64,000 nucleotides of DNA from Phytomonospora endophytica (GTDB taxonomy: Bacteria; Actinomycetota; Actinomycetes; Mycobacteriales; Micromonosporaceae): assembly GCF_014202425.1 (NCBI RefSeq), contig NZ_JACHGT010000023.1:1-64000 (forward strand), written 5' to 3'. Numbering within the stretch: position 1 is the first letter of the stretch; each line of letters starts with the position of its first letter. A program made the translations under genes and the position numbers. Under the pieces are notes generated by a model. It worked only from the letters and a program-made list of their open reading frames with translations. It had not been told where the DNA came from and ran no database searches. Positions 42,135-51,000 of the stretch are shown one piece after another.

Positions 42135-43152
42135 GGCGGAGTTCTCCCGTCTGGCGGAAAGCGGCGTAGGCATGGACGTCGGCGCCGCCGATGCGCCGCA
42201 CGGGCAACAGCAGCTCGCCCTCCAGCGCACGCAGCGAGGCGTCGATCTCGTCGGGGCTGTGTCCCTTGTGGAGGCCGTTGTCCATCCAGCAGCGGGTCAG
42301 CGTGCGGATCACCGCGGCGTCGGCGCGGGAGACCACCGGCGCCGGGTCCTCGCTCAGCCCGGCCTCGGCGATCAGGCGCTTGACCCGGCGGGCCAGCTCG
42401 TTGACCGCGGCCCGGCTCTCGGGCGTGCCACGCCGGTCGCGCGTCCCGGCGATCTCACCGAGGACGCGCTCGGCGAGGAAACGGGCATTGAAGTACTTGC
42501 CGATGTTGAGGTTGTCCAAGACGACATGGGCGTTGCGCGGCACGTCGAAGGCACCGAGCACGACGTCCTCGGGCAGCAGCGGCCGCACCGCGTCGGCCAG
42601 CACGGCACCCGGCCCGATCTCCAGGACCGTGTCGGCACCGGCCGCACCGATCCGCTCGACGAGGGCCGCGGCGTCGATCGGAGCGCCACACGTCAAACCG
42701 GCGGCGGTGCGCAACATCCCCGGACGGTCCCGGGTCGGCGCCGGACCGCTCGCCTCGAACACATCGCGGGCGATGCGCCGAAACCACTTCCCGCGCACCC
42801 GCTCACCGCGCACGACACGCAGCGCGTTGTCCAGTTCGAGACCACCGGCCACGACCAGCGCGGCGAGATAACCGACGCCCTTGCCGACGAAGACGTGCCC
42901 GGGAACGCCGTAACGCTCCCGGAAGGCACCGTAGAAGCCCACACCCAGCGCGAGCACGGCCGTGGCCCGCTCGGTCTCACCGAGCTCGCGGGCGTCGGGG
43001 CCGCCGTACCAGATCGCGTCCTCCAGCACCGTCGTCAGCCGCCGGTCGTGTTCGCGGACGGCCTCCCACACCGCGTCGTTCTGCTCGAAGAGTTCGAGGC
43101 CCATCCCGACGTGGAAGGAGTCCACGTCGGGGAACAGCACCGCCAGTCGCAC
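42124..43152 (-). CDS. Acyltransferase-like protein lacking the active-site serine
   Basis: A 342-residue protein whose first ~215 residues follow the PKS acyltransferase fold (start AVLFPDVDSFHVGMG matches the FPGQGSQ...GMG entry; a VLEIGPGAVL strand occurs near 190). The nucleophile elbow GHSxG is GKGVG near residue 90, so both the Ser and its preceding His are gone. The C-terminal ~120 residues are helical and unmatched. It cannot act as a normal acyltransferase; a scaffold or binding role with the KS-like protein, whose gene it overlaps by 11 bp, is plausible. GTG 43152 has a GGGAG site. Confidence 0.8.
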   Translation of the reverse strand: MRLAVLFPDVDSFHVGMGLELFEQNDAVWEAVREHDRRLTTVLEDAIWYGGPDARELGETERATAVLALGVGFYGAFRERYGVPGHVFVGKGVGYLAALVVAGGLELDNALRVVRGERVRGKWFRRIARDVFEASGPAPTRDRPGMLRTAAGLTCGAPIDAAALVERIGAAGADTVLEIGPGAVLADAVRPLLPEDVVLGAFDVPRNAHVVLDNLNIGKYFNARFLAERVLGEIAGTRDRRGTPESRAAVNELARRVKRLIAEAGLSEDPAPVVSRADAAVIRTLTRCWMDNGLHKGHSPDEIDASLRALEGELLLPVRRIGGADVHAYAAFRQTGELRRAA

Positions 43153-43177
43153 GTCGTCGTCTCCCGGTTTCCGTCGC

Positions 43178-46100
43178 TCAGCGCTTCTCGTCGGCCAGGA
43201 ACGTGATCAGCGAGTCGGCGTCGATGTCGCCGCTCTCCAGCTTGGTGAGCATGTCCTCATAGGACTCCCGCGGCGCTTCGGCGGCCGCGGGCTCGGCCTC
43301 GGTGGCGGCGCCGGTGAGTTCGGTCAGACGCGCGGCCATCTCGTCGGGTGTGGCGTAGGTGAACATGTCGGAGATGTTGAGGACGTCGTCGAAGCGCGCG
43401 TTGAGGGCCTTCATCACCGCCGTCGCCGAGATCGAATCGCCGCCAAGGGCGGTGAAGCTGTCGAAGATGTCGATCTCCTCCAGCCCCAGGACCGAGGCGT
43501 AGATGTAGGCCACCGCGCGTTCGGTCTCGGTGAACTCCTCGGCGGGCTTGCCCAGCAGCGCGATGTTCTCCACGTCGACCGGCGCGCGACCACCCTCGCC
43601 GGTGGCCGGGTCGGGCCGGTTCGCGGCGTGCCGGCGCACGACCCGGTCGATCGGGCCGGAGTAGGCGAAGGGGAACCAGTCCTCGCCCACCGCGGAGAAC
43701 AGCCCGGCGTTCAACGCACCGGGGACGATGCCGGTGACGTCGTGGACGAGCACGGCGTTGAAAGCGGCGATGCCCGACTGGGTGGTGAGGCTGTCGAAGA
43801 AGGCCTCGGTGTCACCGAGCCCGTTGTCCTTGGCCATGCCCGTCTCGCGCCACCCCGGCCAGTTGATCGACTTGGCGTTGAGGCCGCTCTTGCGCAGCTG
43901 AAGGACCGTGGCGTCCATGAACGCGTTCGCCGCGGCGTAGTCGGACTGGCCGGGACCACCCAGGATCGCCGTCATCGACGAGAAGGTGATCACGAAGTCC
44001 GGGCGATCGCCGTCGAGGGCGGCCAGCAGATTGCGCAGCCCGGTGACCTTCGGCGCGAGGACACGGTCGAACTCCTCGGGCGACTTCGAGTACAAGAACC
44101 CGTCCCCGGCGACACCGGCGGCGTGCACGATGCCGCGCACCGGCCCGTACTTCGCACGCATCCGCTCGACGAGCTCACGCGTCGCGGCGATGTCGGCGAT
44201 GTCGGCGCAGGCGAGTTCGGCCACACCGTCGTGGTCTTCGACATCGAGGATGTTCTCGATGACCTGGGCGGTCTTACCGCCCGGCTCGGCGGCGAGGATC
44301 CCCTCCCACTCGGCGCGATCGGGCAGCGGACGGCGGCTGACCAGGACGAAGTTCGCCTTGTCGATGTAGGACAGCAGCGCCGCCGCGGCCGAACCGAGCG
44401 AACCGGCGCCACCGGTGACGAGGTAGAAACCCTCATCGGTGACATCCACCGGCCGCAGCACGTCACGGTCGAGGGTGCGCTCCTCCAGCTGCGGAACATG
44501 CCGCTCGCCCTTGCGCAGCGCGACCGACACCCGCCCGGGAACAGTGGCCAGAACCTCGGCGGCGACGACGTCGGCGGGGGTCTCGGCGTCGATGTCGACG
44601 GCGGTGAACACGAGGTTGGGCGCCTCGTGACGCAGGGAACGGATCATCGCCAGCTGAGCGGCGTGGGCGGCGTCGACGAACGGTTCGTCGCCGGTGACCT
44701 GGTCGGCGTGGTCGGCGACCACGGCGACCTCGACACGGCCCTTGCAGTGCGTCATCAGGCCCTTGACCAATGCGGTGAACCCCCGCAGGCCCAGCTCAAG
44801 GCCCCGGGTCACCTCCACCTCGGTGAGCTCGCGTCTCCCGGGCCGCGCCGAGGTCAGGTCGACGACCCGCGCCAAGGCACCCACACCGAGTTCGGCCAGT
44901 GCCCAGGCCACGCCCTCGGCGGTCGGCTCGGTGGTCACCAGGTGCGCCGAGGGGACCGAACGCCGCCCGGCGAACACGATCCGGTGCACCTCGGCATCGG
45001 ACAACCTGGCCAGGACGGCGTCCATGTGCGGCCCGGCGTCCCCGACGACCAGCACCGGCCCGCTCGCCGCCTCACTGGCGGGAAGCGCACCCTCGGGGCG
45101 CCATCCGACCCCGTAGTAGGAACTGGCGACGAAGTCGTCCATCTGCGCGATGCGCTTCATCGCGTACTGGTCGATCGAGGCGATGGTGTTGCCGTCCTCG
45201 TCGATCAACGTGGTCTTGAAGCTCATCAACTCGGTGCGCCGGCCCGAGGTCCGCTCGCTCTTGCAGTAGAACCGCGCCGGCAGCGGCCGGTGCATCGTCA
45301 ACCCGGTGTAGAGCATCGGCAGGTACACGATCGGCGACATGAACACCAGGAACGGCACGATCGACACCGCGTTGTCCAGCAGCGCCGGGTGCATCGGGAA
45401 GCGCCCGATCTGGTCGTGGTACTCCTCGGGGAGTTCCATGACGCCGTAGCAGACCTCGGGGTCACGGGTCGACCGCAGCGCGGCGGTGAGGTTGCGCCAG
45501 GTGGGACCGAACTGGGTCAGCGGCGGGAAACTGCGCCTCTCCAAATCGGGGTCGGCGAGCAGTTCGGCGAGCGTCGGGTGCTCCCCCGCCGGCTCCTCGG
45601 TGTGCGCGCGGCCGTGCCCGTGGGCGTGGACGGTCCACGTCCCGTCGCCGGGTTCGACACGGCTGACGACCTCGACGGCGGCGCGGCCGTCCTCGTCGCG
45701 GACGATGATCTGCGCGGTGGCGTCGGTGTTCTCGTCGAGGATCAGCGGTGCCTGGAACACCAGCTCGTCGATGGCGATCCGCTCGACACCGAAGTGGGCG
45801 CGCAGCGTCTCGGTGATCAGCTCGACGAACACCGACCCGGCGATGAGGTTCTTGCTCATCACGATGTGGTCGCGCACCGCCCAGTGCTCACGCATCGACA
45901 GGTCGGCCTCATAGACGCTCACCGACTGCGTGTCGACGACCTGGCGGGTCACCAGCGGCTGCGCCACCGGCGCACCGGTCGCGGCGCGCTCGCCGGTGGT
46001 GGAGTCGGCGGCGGTCAGGCGCGTGGTGCGCGGCTCACCCCAGTGGCGGGTGCGCTCGAAGGGGTAGCCGGGCAGGGGGACGCGGTTGGCCTCGGGGCCG

Positions 46101-48028
46101 GCGAGTTCGTCGAAGGGGATCTGGGCGCCGCGCACGTAGTCGCGGGCCAGTTCGGTGGTGGTCATGGTCCGTGACAGGCCCTCGGCGGCCAGGACGGACT
46201 TGACGCGGGCGGCGCTGTCGGCGTTGAGGTCGCCCAGGGCGCTCTCCTTGATGTCGCCGCGGGCGAGGTCGCTCTTGCGGTCGGAGACCACGCGGTGGGC
46301 GCCGACGAACACGCCACGCGAGGGGTTCTCGGCCCAGCCGGCGTCGCGGCAGGCGTTGAACTTCGCGACGAGTTCGTCCATGGTGGACGCCACGATCGCC
46401 AGGCGGTGGGTGAAGTGGTCCCGGCCGCAGGTGGCGGTGAAGCAGACGTCTTCGAAACGCGCGGGTTCAGCGTTGAGGTAACGGTCGTAGGAGTCGAGGT
46501 AGGCGGCGAAGGCCTCGGCGGTCTTGGCCGAGACGGTGAAGACGCGCGGGCGGCGCTCGGTGTCGTCGGGCCGTGCGGAGGGCCGGTGGTCTTTGAGGAT
46601 CACGTGGGCGTTGGTGCCGCTGAACCCGAAGCCGCTCACCCCGGCGTAGCGGGGGGTGTCGCGCTGCGGCCAGGGGGTGTTGCGGTCGACGACGTAGACC
46701 GGCGAGTTGACGAAGTCGATGTGCGGGTTGGGTTCTTCGAAGTTCAGGCTGGCCGGGATGACCTCGTTCTTCATCGACAGCAGAACCTTGATGACGTTGG
46801 CGATGCCGGCGGCGCCGACGGTGTGGCCGATGTTGCTCTTGACCGAGCCGATACCGCAGATCTGCTTGCGGTCGGTGACCCGCGCGAAGGCGTTGGTCAG
46901 CCCGAGTACCTCGATCGGGTCGCCCAGCGGGGTCCCGGTGCCGTGCGTCTCGACGTACTCGACCTCGCCACCGTCGATGCCGGCGCGCCGCCAGGCGTCG
47001 AGGACGAGCTCCTCCTGGGCGCGCGGGTTGGGCGCGGTGACACCGTTGGAGGCGCCATCGTTGTTGGTGGCGGTGGCGGCGATGACGCCGTAGATGTGGT
47101 CGCCGTCGCGTTCGGCGGCCTTGAGCGGCTTGAGGATCAGCGCACCGGCGCCTTCACCGAACACCGAGCCCGAGGCCTTGGCGTCGAAGGCGCGGACCCG
47201 GTTGTCGGGGGCGACGACCGCGCCGGGTGTGGCCGTGCGGACCATGATGTCGTCGATGTCGACGTGGTCGGTGTCGGCGCCCTTGTAGCTCAAGGTGATG
47301 CCGCCGGCGATGGCCATGTCGCACTCGCCGTTGTGCAGTGCCTGGATGGCCATGTGCATCGCCACGAGGCTGGAGGAGCAGGCGGTGTCGACGACGTAGG
47401 CGGGGCCGCGCAGGTCGAGGTGGTAGTTGATCCGGCTGGCGAGGATGCCCTCCCAGACGCCGCTGAGCTGGTTGCGGTCGAACTGGATCATGTACCGGTA
47501 GTAGTTGGAGTTCGTGCCGTCGCGGCCGACGAAGCAGCCGGTGCGGCTGCCGCGCATCTTCTCACCGGGGTAACCGGCGTCCTCCAGCGCGCTCCACGCC
47601 TGTTCGAGGAAGACCCGGTGCTGCGGGTCCATGCCCGCCGCCTCGTGCGGGGTGATCCCGAAGAAGCGGGCGTCGAACTTGTCGATGTCGTGGAGGTAGG
47701 CGCCCACGAAGCGTTCGAGGTCCTCGGAGGCCTCGGTGTGGTGGACGTGGTCGTAGAACTCGGCGTAGTGCGGGTTGGCGAAGACCTGCTCCTCAAGGAG
47801 CTTGTCGGCCGGTTTCGACACGTAGCAGTTGCGGTTGCCGAGCAGGTTGTCCCAGTAGTGGCCGACGTCGGGCGACATCGGCAGGCGGCAGGACATCCCG
47901 ATCACGGCGATCTCCGCCGCGGCCGGGCCCTGCCCGTCCGAGAGCGCTTCGAGGGCCTCCACCGCGTCCTGCTTGGACAGCGCGCCCTCGGCGAGCTTCT
48001 CAAGGATCACGTGCCTCACGGCCTTCAT
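43178..48028 (-). CDS. PKS-2: AT-less module KS-DH-KR-ACP
   Basis: A 1616-residue polyketide synthase with no acyltransferase. N-terminal docking-like helices (ILEKLAEGALSKQDAVEAL) precede KS (about 35-460) with the complete triad: DTACSSS near 215, HGTGT near 361, NIGHT near 401. A post-KS linker follows, then a hot-dog DH (about 690-960) whose H-x3-G-x4-P motif is altered (RDHIVMSKNLIAG), with HPALLDNAV as the Asp region. KR lies at about 1000-1460 (VTGGAGSLG near 1205; SSMTAI Ser and QSDYAAANAF Tyr present), ACP near 1528 (LGGDSISA) and a C-terminal docking-like helix (MLTKLESGDIDADSLITFL). ATG 48028 has a GAAGGAG site. Malonyl units must come from the stand-alone transferase. Whether the DH works is uncertain. 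Confidence 0.9.
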   Translation of the reverse strand: MKAVRHVILEKLAEGALSKQDAVEALEALSDGQGPAAAEIAVIGMSCRLPMSPDVGHYWDNLLGNRNCYVSKPADKLLEEQVFANPHYAEFYDHVHHTEASEDLERFVGAYLHDIDKFDARFFGITPHEAAGMDPQHRVFLEQAWSALEDAGYPGEKMRGSRTGCFVGRDGTNSNYYRYMIQFDRNQLSGVWEGILASRINYHLDLRGPAYVVDTACSSSLVAMHMAIQALHNGECDMAIAGGITLSYKGADTDHVDIDDIMVRTATPGAVVAPDNRVRAFDAKASGSVFGEGAGALILKPLKAAERDGDHIYGVIAATATNNDGASNGVTAPNPRAQEELVLDAWRRAGIDGGEVEYVETHGTGTPLGDPIEVLGLTNAFARVTDRKQICGIGSVKSNIGHTVGAAGIANVIKVLLSMKNEVIPASLNFEEPNPHIDFVNSPVYVVDRNTPWPQRDTPRYAGVSGFGFSGTNAHVILKDHRPSARPDDTERRPRVFTVSAKTAEAFAAYLDSYDRYLNAEPARFEDVCFTATCGRDHFTHRLAIVASTMDELVAKFNACRDAGWAENPSRGVFVGAHRVVSDRKSDLARGDIKESALGDLNADSAARVKSVLAAEGLSRTMTTTELARDYVRGAQIPFDELAGPEANRVPLPGYPFERTRHWGEPRTTRLTAADSTTGERAATGAPVAQPLVTRQVVDTQSVSVYEADLSMREHWAVRDHIVMSKNLIAGSVFVELITETLRAHFGVERIAIDELVFQAPLILDENTDATAQIIVRDEDGRAAVEVVSRVEPGDGTWTVHAHGHGRAHTEEPAGEHPTLAELLADPDLERRSFPPLTQFGPTWRNLTAALRSTRDPEVCYGVMELPEEYHDQIGRFPMHPALLDNAVSIVPFLVFMSPIVYLPMLYTGLTMHRPLPARFYCKSERTSGRRTELMSFKTTLIDEDGNTIASIDQYAMKRIAQMDDFVASSYYGVGWRPEGALPASEAASGPVLVVGDAGPHMDAVLARLSDAEVHRIVFAGRRSVPSAHLVTTEPTAEGVAWALAELGVGALARVVDLTSARPGRRELTEVEVTRGLELGLRGFTALVKGLMTHCKGRVEVAVVADHADQVTGDEPFVDAAHAAQLAMIRSLRHEAPNLVFTAVDIDAETPADVVAAEVLATVPGRVSVALRKGERHVPQLEERTLDRDVLRPVDVTDEGFYLVTGGAGSLGSAAAALLSYIDKANFVLVSRRPLPDRAEWEGILAAEPGGKTAQVIENILDVEDHDGVAELACADIADIAATRELVERMRAKYGPVRGIVHAAGVAGDGFLYSKSPEEFDRVLAPKVTGLRNLLAALDGDRPDFVITFSSMTAILGGPGQSDYAAANAFMDATVLQLRKSGLNAKSINWPGWRETGMAKDNGLGDTEAFFDSLTTQSGIAAFNAVLVHDVTGIVPGALNAGLFSAVGEDWFPFAYSGPIDRVVRRHAANRPDPATGEGGRAPVDVENIALLGKPAEEFTETERAVAYIYASVLGLEEIDIFDSFTALGGDSISATAVMKALNARFDDVLNISDMFTYATPDEMAARLTELTGAATEAEPAAAEAPRESYEDMLTKLESGDIDADSLITFLADEKR

Positions 48029-48084
48029 GCTGTCGGCTCCTTCTAGGCGGTTCTGCGGGCGTTGGTCGGACGGGAGCGGTGAGG

Positions 48085-51000
48085 TCACGAGTCGACGACC
48101 TCCTGGATGCTGACCTTGCCCGCGAGGAAGTCGTCGAGCAGATCGGACAGCGAGGAGGCGGCCGGCGCGGGCCGCCGGGCGGCGACCGGCGCGGGCGGCG
48201 CGGTCTTGGCGGTGACGTGGTCGCTGAGCTGCACGACCGTCGGGTAGGCGAAGATGTCGGCGATGTTGACCACGCCGGGGAAGCGCCGGTCGAGTTCGAG
48301 TTGCAGGCGCGAGGCGAGCAGCGAGTTGCCGCCCGACTCGAAGAAGAGGTCGTGGACGTCGACCTCGCGGGTGTCGAGGGTGGTGCACCAGGCGACGGTC
48401 ACGGCCCGCTGGACGCCGGTGAGTTGCCGGGCGGGGAGTCCGCGGACGGTCAGGTCGTCGAAGTCGACGGTCTCGGTTGCCGGCGGGGCGGTGCCCGTGG
48501 CCGCCTCGGCGGCTCCGGGAAGGTCGATGAGTTCGCCGATCTCGGCGCGACGGCGGCGGACCTCCTCGCCGACGAAGGCACCGGCGAGGACGTGTGCGCC
48601 GGCGGCGGTGAGCGCCTCGTCGAGCAGGGCGCAGCCTTCGGTGTCGCCGACGAAGGCGGTGAGCTGCCCGGTGCCGGTGATGCCGTGCCGCCAGGCCATG
48701 CCGGAGTCGCGCCAGCCGGTCCAGCCCACGGCCAGCGCCGGGCGGCCTTCGGCGCGCATCCGGGCGGCGTAGGCGTCGAGGTAGGCGTTGGCGGCGGCGT
48801 AGTCGCTCTGCCCGGGTGCGCCCAGGACGGCCGTCATCGACGAGCACAGCGCGAAGAAGCGCAGCGGGTCGGCGCGGGTGGCGCGGTCGAGGAGCCGCAC
48901 ACCGGCGGTCTTGGGTGCCAGCACGCGGGCGAACTCCTCCCAGGTCTTGGTGATGGCGAAGCCGTCGCCGGGCAGACCGGCGGCGTGCACGACGCCGGTG
49001 ATGGGGCCGTGGGCCGCTCTGATCTCGTCGAGGCGGGCTTCGAGGTCCGGGCCGTCGGTGACGTCGGCGCGCCACAGGCCGACGCGGCCGCGCGCGTCGC
49101 CGAGCGCGTCGAGGACCGAGGCGATCTCGGCCGGGAGCGTGCTGGTGTCGCGGTCGTCGTGGCGGCGGTTGAGCAGCGCCACCCGCACGCCGGGGTTGGC
49201 GGCGGTGAGGTGGGCGGCCAAAGCCAGGCCCATGCCGCCGGTGCCGCCGGTGACCACGACGGTCCCGTCGAGGACGGCGAAGACCGAGGGGGCGGTGGTC
49301 GCCGGAAGCGCGGTGACCGCCGGCTGGAAGACGCGGCCGTCGCGGACGGCGACGACGGTGCGGCGGCGTGGACCGAGCAGCGCGGCGGCGACGTCGGCTG
49401 GCGCCGCGTCGTCGGTGTCGATGACCCGCAGGCGGATGTTGGCGTACTCGGCGTCGAGACAGGTCGCCGCGGCGGCGACCGCGCGGGCGGCGGGGTCGGG
49501 GACGTCCTCGCCGAGAACGCACTGCCCGTCGCGGGTGACGATCGCGTAGTCCACCGGTTCGGGTAGCGAGCGCAGGGCGAGCGCCCGGATGAGGTCGAAG
49601 ACGGGCCGCAGGGCCTCGTCGGGCAGTGCGGCCGGGTCCGCCGTCGGTTCGGCGGCGGCGACGATGTGGACGATCCGGCGTACGCCGGTGCGGGCGATCT
49701 GTTCGGCCCAGTTCTCGTCGGCGGCGGCCTCGGTGAGGCTGCGCACGGCCGCGCCCCGGGCGGCGAGGTGCTCGGCGAGGGGGTGTCGACCGTCGGTGAG
49801 GACGACGGTGGCGTCGGCATCGGACACGGGGGTGCCGGTGTCGGTCGCGGGCTTCCAGGTGATCTCGTGGAGGCGCGCGGGTGACCCGGCGAGGAAGGTG
49901 GCGGGGTCGGGGACGCGTCCGACCGAGTAGCCGGTGACGGTCCCGGTGACCGCGCCATCGACGTCGGTGAAGGTCGCGTCAAAGGTGCGCACACCCGACT
50001 GCTCGCGCCGGTCTGTGGGGACGATCAGGCAGTACCCGGCGTCGGGCATGCCCCGGCCGAAGACCGCGCGTTCGAAGGCCAGCGGGAGGAAGGGTTCCTT
50101 CTCGCGGAGCAGGCCGAGGTTGACGCCGGAGTCGAGGATCGGCGGGAAGAGGGTGTAGGCGCCTTTGGCGGCACTGGTGGCGGGGTCGGCCTCGTAGCGC
50201 AGCAGGGTCTCGCCGCCGTCGCCGAAGTACAGCTCGCGCGAGGAGCGCCACAGGCGGCCTTCGGTCTGCACCATCTCGCGGTGGTAGGACACCGCTTCGA
50301 GGACCGGTTCGCAGCGCGACAGGAGCGCGGCGAGGTCGATGTCGGCCGGTGCCGGGCCGCCGGGCGCGGGGGTGGCGTCGACGCGGCAGTGCTCGGTCCA
50401 TTCGGGGGCGTCGGCCAGGCGGCTGCGGAACTCCAGGGTCAGGCTCTCGCTCGTCCCGGTGGCGACGCACTGGAGGCGGCGCGTCTGTTCGCCGTCGGTG
50501 ACCAGCGGATCGCGGTAGTGCAGGTTCGTCAGGACCGGTGGGCGGCCCAGCACCCGGGCGGCGATGAACTGCGCCATCTCGACCAGGGCGGTGCCGACCA
50601 GGACGTGGCGGCCGTTGATGACGTGCTCGCCGAGCTCGAAGCAGGTGGGCGCCGACAGTTCCGATTCGAAGACGTCGAGGCCGCGTCCTTCGACGGTGTG
50701 GCGGTGGACGAGGGGGTGCAGTTTCGGCGCGGGTGGGGCCGCGACGGCGGTGGGGGCGGGGCGCCAGATGCGGCGGGGGCTGCCGTCGTAGGCGGGCAGC
50801 GGTACCCGGCGCAGGTCGCGGCCTTCGTACAGGCGGGCCCAGGGGACACGCGCGCCGGTGGTGTACAGCCTGGCCAGGTCGTGCACGGCGGTCCGGCGTT
50901 TCGTGCGGGGTGCGGCGTCGCGGCAGGTCTTTGCGGCTTCGTCCGACAGGCGTTGGCAGGTGTCGGCGTCGATGTAGCCCTCGCCGAGGCCGGTGGCGTC

